From: Saxidomus purpurata | Lineage: Eukaryota; Mollusca; Bivalvia; Venerida; Veneridae | Reading direction: 5' to 3' | Length of the DNA stretch: 64,000 bases | NCBI GenBank assembly: GCA_022818135.1 | Contig: JAFMSR010000010.1 | Coordinates: 16,061,222 to 16,125,221 of the forward strand | Shown here: piece by piece, positions 50,101 through 58,421 of the stretch | How positions within the stretch are numbered: the first letter of the stretch is position 1 | How the letters are laid out: each line of letters begins with the position of its first letter | Translations under genes and position numbers: made by a program | The notes under the pieces: generated by a model | Databases searched by the model: none | Told to the model about the DNA's origin: nothing | The model's input: the letters and a program-made list of their open reading frames with translations, nothing else

Positions 50101-51048
50101 TAACATAAATTACTCTCTTGATGTAAACAATACATGTCTTTTTCTTCTGCACTTTTTCTGCAATGCTTTATTAAAATATAAACTTTATTCTTCATCAACT
50201 ACATGCATATACATGTACATTGTATTGTGTTTTGAACTGTTGTGATAATTTCCCTCCTTTTTCTGGCACATGTATCAGTTTCATGTCTGGAATTTTTGTC
50301 CTTCACAAATACACAAAACAGACCTGCATGCCGATGGCATATAATTACCAATTAATTTTGTGACTCTATCTTAATTGGGTGCTGACATATTCATTTTACC
50401 ACAATGTATTCATATTGTAGGAAATTACACAAAATCAGGCCTTGTGCAAAATTTGACTCTCTGAGTTAGGTGTGAAATATAGTATTTATCTTTAAATTTT
50501 CTAAAAAGGGAGAATATGAATGAAAATCATGGGATAAAAAGAAAGTGAGAAGAAATGATTCAGGAGGTGGATAAATTTTCATCTGATTCCGAAATGCTCA
50601 TAGATACAAAATATAAGAAACGTAAAGAAGCCCCTAGTCAGCTCAAGAGCTAAAATCGTCTGCTTGCTATTGTGACTCATTCACTCTGCCAACCTCCAGT
50701 TTAATTGACAGGTAGTTTTGGAGGTATCAAGTTACAGCTGCACACAACAAATACTCGCTGGTATACAGCGAGAGTTGCCCCTTTAAGTCTCCGTGCATCT
50801 ATAAATATAGCGGGCCGCTACTGCGGCCCGCAATAAAATGGCTCAAATAAACGTTTTAATCATCTACCTCTTATTTTATATACATGGTCACTGTATAAAA
50901 CGATACGCACCTTACAGGCTTCGCACGTGTTAACACCATAGTGAAACCCGGACGCTTTTCCACCACATACGCGACACGGGGGCAAGAGCGGACGTCTTGG
51001 TCGTTTCCCTTCAGATTGTTCCGAAGATACGTCTGAGTATTCCATCAT
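37882..51048 (-). CDS. Nuclear receptor, NR1-like, complete (489 aa)
   Basis: Eight exons join in phase: 51048-50911, 46350-46209, 44124-43649, 43279-43225, 42626-42557, 41951-41827, 41290-41072, 38126-37882 (1470 nt with stop). A ligand-regulated type transcription factor acting in the nucleus. The DNA-binding domain has C25/C28/C42/C45 and C61/C67/C77/C80; the P-box reads CEACKG where most receptors have [23 protein letters not shown] follows, then a long acidic, Ser-rich hinge. The ligand-binding domain has [16 protein letters not shown] (residues 315-330) and the AF-2 helix PLLKEFF near the C-terminus, so co-activator binding looks preserved. The GMS(K)xAIKTGR block and LBD fit subfamily NR1; a molluscan NR1 expansion is my guess. 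Ligand unknown. A non-coding first exon further upstream is possible. Confidence 0.88.
38109..38486. repeat. About 50-bp minisatellite carrying the exon 8 splice acceptor
   Basis: Units start at 38109, 38160, 38208, 38259, 38310, 38360, 38410 and a partial at 38460. Read on the - strand each has the polypyrimidine tract (AACTCTCTCTTG) and exon start. Units 1, 3 and 4 (51 bp) keep the AG acceptor (GCAG or ACAG); units 2, 5, 6 and 7 have lost one base and read GCGACC, with no AG. Confidence 0.9.
38615..39635. mobile_element. ACGT-rich element with 24-bp perfect inverted termini
   Basis: The ends CCCCAGTCATAGTGTCACG... and ...CGTGACACTATGACTGGGG are exact reverse complements over 24 bp. The inside is built from CACGTTG/CAACGTG-like words about every 10-13 bp. 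No ORF of interest and no certain target duplication (TATG left, TATT right). It sits in nuclear receptor intron 7. Confidence 0.85.
39696..40361. mobile_element. Pogo-like MITE split by a TTAA MITE
   Basis: CAGTAATCTCTCAATATAAT at the left and GTTATACACAGAGTTTACT at the right, flanked by TA. It is related to intact copies at 59048-59233 and 62222-62406. The TTAA MITE (39838-40324) interrupts it exactly at the TTAA of AACAAATTTAA. Confidence 0.88.
39838..40324. mobile_element. TTAA-flanked MITE, copy 3
   Basis: TTAA-GTGGAATTATGCAC to CATAATGTCACT-TTAA, the same orientation as copy 2. It contains a local GTAGTTGTAGTT expansion at about 40150. Confidence 0.88.
40440..41035. repeat. Probable dispersed repeat ending in TTTATGGGGGTATAAATA
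   Basis: Two related halves (ATTGCTGAGAAATAG near 40600 and GTTGCTGAGAAATAGG near 40775, GCGCAACATGC / GCGCAACATACC) suggest an internal duplication. The ending resembles repeats that close with a '(G)GGGGCATAAA' phrase such as the one at 37590. Confidence 0.5.
41072..41290 (-). CDS. Nuclear receptor exon 7 (LBD middle)
   Basis: 219 nt, phase 1 in and out, acceptor TTCTTCTAG, donor GTAGTG. It begins (E)[15 protein letters not shown], continuing the DQINLIK end of exon 6 as in the family, and ends [11 protein letters not shown]. Confidence 0.88.
41827..41951 (-). CDS. Nuclear receptor exon 6 (LBD signature)
   Basis: 125 nt, phase 2 in and phase 1 out, acceptor TTTTATGTCAG, donor GTACAT. It encodes [17 protein letters not shown] then [16 protein letters not shown], the helix 3-5 signature of nuclear receptor LBDs. 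Confidence 0.9.
42557..42626 (-). CDS. Nuclear receptor exon 5 (LBD N-terminus), tentative
   Basis: 70 nt giving (M)[15 protein letters not shown] and a KKKK stretch. The acceptor CGACATAG is weak and the donor GTGACA non-ideal. It is supported because it is the only open piece here that converts phase 1 to phase 2 as its neighbours need. Confidence 0.5.
43225..43279 (-). CDS. Nuclear receptor exon 4 (hinge/LBD start)
   Basis: 55 nt between TTTTCTGCAG and GTAAGC, phase 0 in and phase 1 out. Basic sequence [18 protein letters not shown]. Good splice sites, no family signature. Confidence 0.62.
43649..44124 (-). CDS. Nuclear receptor exon 3 (post-zinc-finger extension and hinge)
   Basis: 476 nt between CTTTTTCAG and GTAAGT, phase 1 in and phase 0 out. 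It starts (A)[17 protein letters not shown], completing the GMSKT block of exon 2, then a 130-residue acidic, Ser/Gln-rich hinge, ending in a helical stretch ([18 protein letters not shown]). Confidence 0.88.
44125..45560. other. Nuclear receptor intron 2, left part
   Basis: TACATACTGTTAACAGTA occurs as a small direct/palindromic repeat at 44727-44758. Nothing else is supported. Confidence 0.45.
45560..46055 (+). repeat. Dispersed repeat with 'GTGACCTTGACCTTTG' core
   Basis: The core recurs at 45611 and, altered, at 45755. It ends with a GGACAGAGGGACGGAAGGAC stretch and GGACTTCGTCCAGTAGAGCT. The phrase GATTATCTTGACCGACGTTT at 45798 recurs at 47369. Confidence 0.7.
46209..46350 (-). CDS. Nuclear receptor exon 2 (second zinc finger)
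   Basis: 142 nt, phase 0 in and phase 1 out, acceptor AATTTTTCAG, donor GTATGA. It starts [15 protein letters not shown] and has the C-x5-C-x9-C-x2-C finger through CPSCRLKRC, then QEIGMSKT. Confidence 0.95.
47852..47917 (+). repeat. tRNA-like sequence
   Basis: A-box-like TGGTCGAGTGGTTAACG and a good B box GGTTCGGATCC. Base pairing of the acceptor ends is poor, so it is more likely a tRNA-derived SINE head than a working tRNA gene. It lies in the spacer of the long inverted repeat. Confidence 0.5.
48566..48659 (-). repeat. tRNA-like sequence in the right arm
   Basis: On the - strand, TGGTGTAATGGTTAAAGC (A-box-like) and GAGTTCGAATCCC (B box). A diverged mirror copy is in the left arm at about 46785-46880 with the same GAGTTCGAATCCCAT. 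Confidence 0.5.
48664..48684. repeat. Poly(G) tract
   Basis: About 20 consecutive G. Confidence 0.9.
49020..50782. mobile_element. TTAA-targeted non-autonomous element, 1763 bp
   Basis: Flanked by TTAA at 49016-49019 and 50783-50786. Termini are AGGGGTAACT and, inverted, AGGGGCAACT. The left arm of the surrounding inverted repeat carries the unfilled site (GAGACTTAAGCACT, TTAA at 46492-46495). No transposase ORF. A piggyBac-like mover is inferred from the target only. Confidence 0.88.
50911..51048 (-). CDS. Nuclear receptor exon 1 (first zinc finger)
   Basis: ATG at 51048 (a second ATG follows directly). An in-frame TAG lies immediately upstream, so this ATG is the start unless the TAG is a splice acceptor. 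46 codons end exactly at CEACK before donor GTGCGT. The basic run GKRPRRP precedes the C-x2-C-x13-C-x2-C finger. Confidence 0.92.
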
Positions 51049-51170
51049 CTACAAGGTAAATAGGACATTAGCCGTGTGCAGAAATATTTCAAGAAAAACT
51101 GACGTCTTCTATAGTTCACATAAACTAAACAATAACTACCTTTAATTAAGAAATAATAAATGCCTCCCTG

Positions 51171-51298
51171 TATTTTATCGGTGAATAAAATATAGTCAGG
51201 AATTTGGATGCGTAGTAATTAAATCACGAGTGCGTAGCACGAGTGATTTAATTTTTCGCATCCAAATGACTGACTGTATTTTATTCAACGATAAAATA
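51171..51298. repeat. CGAG-type hairpin
   Basis: The outer stem TATTTTATCG...AATTTGGATGCG pairs with CGCATCCAAATG...CGATAAAATA. The inner stem is ATTAAATCA/TGATTTAAT. The apex is CGAGTGCGTAGCACGAG. The outer-junction CGAG words seen in other members are absent here. Confidence 0.85.
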
Positions 51299-51859
51299 TA
51301 GGGAACAATTTATTATTTCGATTCTAACACGTAATTTTCTTTGAAAACAATCCCGAACTTTATTTAACGCGTAGTAGTTCATCACAGTAACCTTAAAACG
51401 CGAGATACGATTGGACGCGCTTGTTTACATACGTCACGTCGTTACGTCATTTACGGCACGTCGTCCTTGGAAAAACGTGCTGTATTTTATCGTTTAATAA
51501 AATACAGGCTTTTCCCTATATGTTTATATAGGAAAAGCAGCTGCTTGTGTTAGAATTATAGTTCGTATTGCTAGTTGCTCTATAATTGCAGAATTAGTTA
51601 TGTTTACACAGCCGCTGATATGTAAACGCGAGCTTATATGTACTGGCGGATCAATTGATTAAGTATGCATGACTGCCTGATGGCGTAGTATTTAATATAA
51701 TTTTTTGCCTCCGTTAGTATTACAATGATTTACAGCATCATTCGATATTATCCAATTAGTAGGTGCCTTTCTCATTTCAAAATTATGTTGACTCTCAAGG
51801 TATACTAGAAAAGTGTAATCATAAGAAAGTGAAAGTCGTCTATGGTAGATTGGTAGCTA

Positions 51860-52700
51860 TTGTTTTTCTGATAACGTTAATAAAGTTTCAAATCAATATC
51901 ATATGTGGTTACTGAGACGTGTGCATGATAGAACCTTGCATGCAAAACTTTAACCAAGTTTTCAAAGTCAAACAAGGGCCATCATTTGAATTTAATTCAT
52001 ACAAGAGAATATAACTTGACAGTCTGACACCCCTGAAGACTTTAATGAAGTTTCAAATCGATATCATAAGTGGTTACTGAGATATGTGCATTATAGTACT
52101 TTGCATGCAAAACTTTAACCAAAGCTGCAACTCTGACGCCGGCGCTCAAGTGATTGTAATAACCCCCCTTTTTCTTTGAATATTCTAGCTAAAAACAAGA
52201 AGTCAAAAGTTATCAATGGTTACGTAGTTGTTTGATACGTCTGAACATTATTACTCAGTTTCAAATACTGACTCACACAAATACTGAAGTATGCTTTTTG
52301 ATAGTAACTAGCACGCAAAACTTTAACCAATGTTTTTTATTTCAACAAGGGTCATAATTTTGAATTAAATTCATACAAGAGTTATCTTCTACTTGGTTGT
52401 TTGAGACCCGTGAACATTGCAAATATGTTTCAAATCAATTTCAGCAATGGTATTTTAGAAATATGCCTGATAGTAGCTTGCACACAAAACTTTAACCAAA
52501 TTCAGCTTGGATGCAAAATTTTAATCAGAATGTCCTCATGCAACAAAGGCGATAAGTTTAAGTAAAGTCAGTCAAGAGTTGTCTAACTTGGCTGTCTGAC
52601 ACCCCTGAAGACGACTTTAATGAAGTGTCAAATCAATCCAATCAGTGGCTACTAAAATATGCTTATGATTGTAGCTTTAACTAAAGCTGCAACGCCGATA
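51860..52700. repeat. About 180-bp diverged tandem copies of a dispersed repeat
   Basis: Four to five units with TTTCAAATC.AT.TCA, GTGGTTACTGAGA, CTTGCATGCAAAACTTTAAC and TTGACAGTCTGACACCCCTG. It is related to 24270-24540. Confidence 0.8.
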
Positions 52701-53294
52701 CCGACGAAAAAGCTTTTCTTCGAATACACGAGCTAAAATACGTTTTTCTTTTGGTATAATTTCTCCTGAAAGAATTAACTTCTTCGCCAAAAATATGCAT
52801 TTGTGTAAACGAGTTTTTTCCCGCCGAAGCTTGCCGGAGATCGCCAGACGTATACATCGCGACAGTTGGTATTAATTAGTTTAAATAGTTGTTAATGTTA
52901 CTGTGACAACCATTCCTAAATCTGCTAACAATCGATTTCTTTAGCGCTTCAACCACAGCTTTGTGTCATGAAAAACAATTTTTAGGGGTCATGATGTCCC
53001 TCTATCTCTCACCTTAATGAACAGACAACATCTGCAATACATGTTCAGATCTACATAGTTCCTGATAATACATATAATCATAACCTTTTGGCGTCAAGAT
53101 AGTGTATATATTTAATATGAAACGAAGTTTTCGTTTTCCCAAATAAAATACCAGCCTTTCAGTAAAAGGACCGTCTATCGGAGCGAGCTGTAGTTGGAAG
53201 TTTCTGTTTTTGTTTCTAAGCACAGTACATCACGCGCTCGGTCATATGGCTACTATACGGCCGGTACCGAGGGTAAACAACCCCAATTGGTCAG

Positions 53295-53690
53295 TCAGCA
53301 GACTAGGACTTTTAAGTACCCCAACACTGTCAGATTTTTACAGTGTGTCAAAGTTTCAATAGCATCTTCAGTTAACAATGTACTTTGATATAAGATCAGT
53401 GACATTACACTGTCTAATACGATATTCTTGTTCTGCATAGCAAGTGTTATTTCATCAAGTTGAGTGTCGCTACTCGACATGATAATATCTCCTATATAGA
53501 TACGTGACTGAAATGATCTAGCACTGGACCTTGCTTCTTTCAAACAAGACATAATGCATGACTGGATATCGGTAATTAATTGCTTATTGTTAAAGTTTTC
53601 ATAAAAAACATGTCCTGGTTCGATTAGATTAATCGTTGTTCTATAATCTTTCACGCGTCCGTCTACAGCGACAATATCGTAGATATACTT
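53295..53690 (-). other. Antisense open frame in the LINE 5' region
   Basis: About 130 codons open on the - strand, with IVAVDGRVKDYRTTINLIEP, FYENFNNKQLITDIQSC and EDAIETLTHCKNLTVLGY, ending TGA at 53295-53297. It has an ordinary protein-like composition, not repeat-driven. It could be a captured host exon, an antisense LINE ORF, or chance. No family is recognised. Confidence 0.35.
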
Positions 53691-53840
53691 ACTTATACAG
53701 ATAGAGTCACGTGATGTTATGATATGGCGGACTTTTTCTTGCTCTCAAAGTAAATTCAATAATTCAAATATTCTGGATTAAAAACAAGCATTTGAGAGAT
53801 GTTATAGTGTAACAAAATCGTCATTGATGTATCAAGATAT

Positions 53841-54908
53841 ATGGGTCGTGGAAAAAAACATAGAGACAGACAGAAACGTAAGAAAAGTAATGACTCTGAA
53901 CCCGAAAGTCGGGTAACAAAGCATTTCAAATATGGCGAACTAGGTAACGAGGATTATTATAGCAGTGACTGTGATTACAATAGTGATAGTGACAGTGAAA
54001 GCGTGAGCAAAATTATTGGAGTTGCAAACAGTGTATTATATGAACGGAATTGTAATAGTGTAACAGAAAACGTAGGTACGCCCTTTCCTGTTTTCTCTTC
54101 TCCAAGAACGGCAAGTTCTTCAATAAACAATAACATTAAAATGGCAGAGTCAAAGTCAGTGACTGAGAAGATTGACTGGCTTGTTGAGGCTGTAGGTGAA
54201 ATGAAATCGAACCAAGACAAGAACCGCAGTGCATTAGAGAGTAAAATAGACAGACTCAGAAACGAGTTTATGATAGAAATCGACAACAAAGTAAAATCTT
54301 TACAAGCTGATATTTCGCATAAACTAGGTCAAGAAAGTGCTCGCATTGATTCAATACTGACAACTGTTCAGTCTCTTCAAGGCAGACTTGCTACAGTCGA
54401 ACAAACACAGTCAACCCCCTCTGGCGCAGATCACAATGTAAACAGTATTAACGGTCAACCGTTTTTCAGGCCGGGATCAGAAGATGATTCGGATATTTCT
54501 GTAATTGCGAGTGGTGTACCGTTAGTGCAGAATGACGAAATGCTAATCCAGAAGACAAGGGATATCATCAGTGCCCTAGGGAATAATGTTGCAGAAAACG
54601 TACAGGTTACATCAGTGAAGCGTTTCCGGACCCGTTTCAACGATAGACCGGGGTTAGTTAAAATTACATTACGCAGCCGAGAAGAAAAAATTATGATTTT
54701 GCGACATAAAATGTCTCTCAAACAATCCACAGATTACAAAGATATATATTTAAAGAGTTGCAAATCGCATGCTGAACGCTTGATTGAAATTAACACGCGC
54801 GCGATTCTGCGGCAACTACCACAGGGACGCAATCTACGAGTAAATGCAAACGGACGTATACTTGAGCGTTCAAACCAAGTGCATGAAGAGAGTGAACACA
54901 TGGCATAG
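53841..54908 (+). CDS. LINE ORF1: RNA-binding, coiled-coil protein
   Basis: 355 aa from ATG 53841 to TAG 54906-54908. A basic N-terminus (MGRGKKHRDRQKRKK), an acidic Ser/Asp stretch (about 30-55), a coiled coil (about 108-195, heptads such as IDWLVEAVGEMK and LESKIDRLRNEF), then an RRM-like region (about 220-310; VTSVKRF, RPGLVKITLRSREEKIMIL) and a basic tail. This is the usual ORF1p plan of L1- and I-like elements, which binds the element's RNA. ORF2 follows in the same frame directly after the TAG. Confidence 0.88.
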   Translation: MGRGKKHRDRQKRKKSNDSEPESRVTKHFKYGELGNEDYYSSDCDYNSDSDSESVSKIIGVANSVLYERNCNSVTENVGTPFPVFSSPRTASSSINNNIKMAESKSVTEKIDWLVEAVGEMKSNQDKNRSALESKIDRLRNEFMIEIDNKVKSLQADISHKLGQESARIDSILTTVQSLQGRLATVEQTQSTPSGADHNVNSINGQPFFRPGSEDDSDISVIASGVPLVQNDEMLIQKTRDIISALGNNVAENVQVTSVKRFRTRFNDRPGLVKITLRSREEKIMILRHKMSLKQSTDYKDIYLKSCKSHAERLIEINTRAILRQLPQGRNLRVNANGRILERSNQVHEESEHMA

Positions 54909-57900
54909 GAATCTACCCGTCTCAATCGGACACTTAAGTTAGCGCATCTAAATGTTTGTGGTTGGACAAAGGAAAATAATGATTTACGTGAAGGATTAAT
55001 ATGTGCAATAGACGCCGATATTGTAACGATTTGTGAAACTCACTTATCTGGTGAGCATATTATTGAATGTAATGGATATACATGGTACGGTTTTAATCGT
55101 CCAGATATTCATGTCAACGCTCCTAAAGCTTCTGGTGGCGTTGGGCTACTTGTTAAGCAATGGGTTATTGATAGTCATACTGTAAATATAGTAGATCGAA
55201 CCTGTGATGGAATATTGGCAATTAAATTTTCACATAGAATAAACGATAGGTCATTTATTGTATTTTCATGTTATTTGCCACCTGAATCATCAGTAAGAGG
55301 AAGAAATAGTCAAACTTTTTTCGCGCATTTACTGTCTCAGATATATATTCATAGTGATTGTGACGGTATGTTTGTCGGTGCAGACTTTAATGCGAGAATT
55401 GGAAATCTGTCTGATATCTTGCGAGACTGTGACATAATAAGAGATCGCGAGATTCTAGACACAGTAGTGAATCAGCATGGCCATAGTTTTGTTGAATTTT
55501 TAAATGACTCCAAGTTTTGTATATTAAATGGCCGATTTAATAGCGATAACTACACTTCTATTTCTAGCAGGGGAAAAGCGGTGGTTGATTACATTTGCGT
55601 ACCACACGATTTGTTACAGACATGTAAATATTTTAAGGTATTAACGGTAAGTGAGATCACTGATCATCATAGTCTTCATGGATTGTTAGGAGAACGATCA
55701 CGGCTACCAGACCATTCAGCTCTTATTGCCGAATTTGATATAGGTCAGTGTGAAAACAGTTATAATTGTAACACGAACAATGACTCCCAGCACAGTACGC
55801 AAAGTGTTCGTTTTAATTTGAAAAGAATCCCTGGTGATTTCATGACTAGTCAATTATTCCACTTAGCCATTCGTGATATTATTTCAAATATTGAAAATGC
55901 GCGAGAAACTCAGGATGACATTGATAGTTTATACGAAAATCTTTGTGATACAATTTATGAAGAAATGAATCAAAACATTCCAAAATATGATGCTTCAAAA
56001 CAAACACGTAAACGTCATAAAAGGAGCAAACCTTACTGGAATGATGATTTAAGTACAAAATGGAGTAATATGCGTCTGAAAGAGAAATCATTTATTAAAA
56101 GTCGTGTCGACAGGCGTACTAAACAAAGACTTCGAATGGAATATATCAACGCTCGTGATGAATTTGATAAACTTTTACACCAGTGTGAACGTGCATATAG
56201 ATTCGCGCAGTGTATAGAAATAGAAGATATGTCCACGTCAAACCCTACAGAATTCTGGAGAAATATTAATAAACTTGGTCCGAGAAAGGACACTTCTATA
56301 CCAGTGGAAATTGTTGACAGTCATGGAAATGTAACTAGGAGCCAAAACGCAGTATTTGAGCGCTGGAAAACAGACTTTGAGAAACTTTTTAACGGTAATG
56401 ACACTAACGAATTTGATGAGGTGCATTATAATCAATGTAAAATTCATAAACAATTATTAGAAATGCAGATAGAAGATCCATTATATACGTCAAATCACGA
56501 TTTGAACAGAAACATAACACTAGACGAAATAACTAGGATAATTATGAAAACCAAGAATGGCTCGGCATGCGGTTACGACACAATTCCGTATGATGTACTT
56601 AAATTCCCACCAGTGATTAAAGTGTTGCGAGAGTTTTTCCAACTAGTGTTTGATTCCGGTATGATACCAACTAATTGGAGAAAAGCTATCATATTTCCTT
56701 TACTGAAAGACTCGAACTCAGACAAACGTGTACCACTACACTACCGAGGAATAAGCCTGCTGTCATGTATCAGTAAAGTCTACAGCTCTCTCTTGAATAA
56801 TAGAGTGACGAATTATTTAGAAATAAACGATATATTAGCAGACGAGCAGAATGGATTTCGAGCTGGAAGGTCATGTGAAGAACACATTTTTACACTTAAC
56901 AGCATAATCAAAAGCCAAAAATCGGTATTCACAGCTTTTATAGACCTACAGAAATGCTTTGACTTTATAGATAGAGATATGCTTCTGTATAAACTGCTTT
57001 TAAATAAAATTGACGGGAAAATGTACCATTCCATCAAAAACATATACGCAAGCTCTTGTGCAAGTATTCGCATTAATAACTCATTAACAGACTGGTTCGA
57101 CTGTACCAAAGGCGTGAAACAAGGATGCTGTCTTTCCCCGACGCTCTTTTCTATTTTCGCAAATGACCTCGTTCAAGAAATCAATGACCTTGGCCTTGGT
57201 GTTACTATGGGCGAAGCCAGAATATCCATGTTACTTTATGCGGACGATATTGCGCTTATTGCAAAATCAGAAAATGAACTTCAGCAGATGCTTGATGTAT
57301 TACAGAATTGGTGCAAACGGTGGAGAGTTTTAATAAACGCTAGTAAGTCAAAGTGCATGCACTTCCGGTCTGCACGGGCACCTCGTAGCAATTATAGATT
57401 TAAAGTTGGAGATAATATGTTAGAGACTGTAGAACACTATAAATACTTAGGTGTTACATTTCACGAAAAAGGAATTTTTAATAAAAATTGCGAATCACTA
57501 TCAAAGGGAGCCGGGCGTGCCTTAGGCAGCATCATTAACAAAATTCATGGCTTAAAAGACTTTTCCTTTGGTGCTTTTGAAAAACTTTATAACAGCTGTG
57601 TAGCTCCAATACTTGAATATGGAGCCTCAACCTGGGGTTACAAAACGTTTCAATGCATTGATAATGTTCAGCTTCGTGCCATGAGATACTTTCTCGGAGT
57701 GCATAGATTTGCACCAAATTTAGCTTTGTATGGGGACACAGGGTGGACTCCAAGCGTCTATCGTCGATGGTATACCATTTTGAGATTCTGGAATAGACTT
57801 GTCTCTATGGATAATGAGAGATTAACCAAAAAAGTATTTTTACATGACTATATCTCTAGTGCTTCAAACAGTAATTGGTGCAGAGACGCTAAACAAATTA

Positions 57901-58421
57901 TGGAAACCATTGGAGTAGCACAACACTTTAGAGAAAAGACCATAGTTAATCTCACGTACGCAAAGAAATTGATAAATGACTTTTATGCAAGTCAATGGTC
58001 GCGTGAAATTACCAATATACGTAAATTACGAACATATATATTGTTTAAACACACTTTTAAATGTGAAGATTATGTCAAACTTAATTTGAGAAAAAATGAA
58101 CGTTCTTTATTATGTCAGTTTCGTTGCGGTATTCTTCCGTTACGCATAGAGACTGGTCGGTATGTAGGGGAAGCCGTTGATGACAGATTGTGCAGGTTTT
58201 GTGACTCCAACTCTGTAGAACATGAGCTACATTTTCTGTTAGAATGTGATCTGTATGGTGATATAAGAAATCAGCTTTTAAATGATATTCTTAACCATGA
58301 TGATTTAAATGATGTGACAATGAAAGACAAGTTAATAAATTTATTGACTATATACCCTAGGAAAACCGCAAAGTTTATAATGAGATCATATTTGACTAGA
58401 AGAAATGTAATGTATTCATGA
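54909..58421 (+). CDS. LINE ORF2: endonuclease and reverse transcriptase
   Basis: The frame is open for 1170 codons after ORF1's TAG to TGA 58419-58421. The APE-type endonuclease comes first (LNVCGW at about 54954, CETHLSG, FVGADFNARIG at about 55371, DYICV, PDHSALI). The reverse transcriptase follows: GYDTIPYDVLKF, YRGISLLSCISKVY, AFIDLQKCFDF, GVKQGCCLSPTLFS, and LLYADD with the catalytic Asp pair at 57243-57248. A C-terminal CRFC...HELHFLLEC zinc motif is at about 58195-58248. The first in-frame ATG is at about 55368, inside the endonuclease, so translation must enter from upstream. No internal stop is present, so it is probably recent. It nicks the target and copies RNA in place. Clade not assigned. 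Confidence 0.93.
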   Translation, partial: ESTRLNRTLKLAHLNVCGWTKENNDLREGLICAIDADIVTICETHLSGEHIIECNGYTWYGFNRPDIHVNAPKASGGVGLLVKQWVIDSHTVNIVDRTCDGILAIKFSHRINDRSFIVFSCYLPPESSVRGRNSQTFFAHLLSQIYIHSDCDGMFVGADFNARIGNLSDILRDCDIIRDREILDTVVNQHGHSFVEFLNDSKFCILNGRFNSDNYTSISSRGKAVVDYICVPHDLLQTCKYFKVLTVSEITDHHSLHGLLGERSRLPDHSALIAEFDIGQCENSYNCNTNNDSQHSTQSVRFNLKRIPGDFMTSQLFHLAIRDIISNIENARETQDDIDSLYENLCDTIYEEMNQNIPKYDASKQTRKRHKRSKPYWNDDLSTKWSNMRLKEKSFIKSRVDRRTKQRLRMEYINARDEFDKLLHQCERAYRFAQCIEIEDMSTSNPTEFWRNINKLGPRKDTSIPVEIVDSHGNVTRSQNAVFERWKTDFEKLFNGNDTNEFDEVHYNQCKIHKQLLEMQIEDPLYTSNHDLNRNITLDEITRIIMKTKNGSACGYDTIPYDVLKFPPVIKVLREFFQLVFDSGMIPTNWRKAIIFPLLKDSNSDKRVPLHYRGISLLSCISKVYSSLLNNRVTNYLEINDILADEQNGFRAGRSCEEHIFTLNSIIKSQKSVFTAFIDLQKCFDFIDRDMLLYKLLLNKIDGKMYHSIKNIYASSCASIRINNSLTDWFDCTKGVKQGCCLSPTLFSIFANDLVQEINDLGLGVTMGEARISMLLYADDIALIAKSENELQQMLDVLQNWCKRWRVLINASKSKCMHFRSARAPRSNYRFKVGDNMLETVEHYKYLGVTFHEKGIFNKNCESLSKGAGRALGSIINKIHGLKDFSFGAFEKLYNSCVAPILEYGASTWGYKTFQCIDNVQLRAMRYFLGVHRFAPNLALYGDTGWTPSVYRRWYTILRFWNRLVSMDNERLTKKVFLHDYISSASNSNWCRDAKQIMETIGVAQHFREKTIVNLTYAKKLINDFYASQWSREITNIRKLRTYILFKHTFKCEDYVKLNLRKNERSLLCQFRCGILPLRIETGRYVGEAVDDRLCRFCDSNSVEHELHFLLECDLYGDIRNQLLNDILNHDDLNDVTMKDKLINLLTIYPRKTAKFIMRSYLTRRNVMYS

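Larger units (their letters stand above)
46437..50835. mobile_element. Long-inverted-repeat element filling nuclear receptor intron 1
   Basis: The left arm 46437-47240 is matched in inverted orientation by the right arm 48160-50835 once the 49020-50782 insertion is removed. Shared landmarks: TTATTGCGGGCCGCAG at the outer ends, the TTGTCGTTCC block, and TCAACCATCACCAATTTCC near the inner ends. A spacer of about 0.9 kb (47240-48160) lies between them. The arms of about 0.8 kb recall long-TIR DNA transposons, but no transposase was seen and the target duplication is unclear. Confidence 0.82.
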
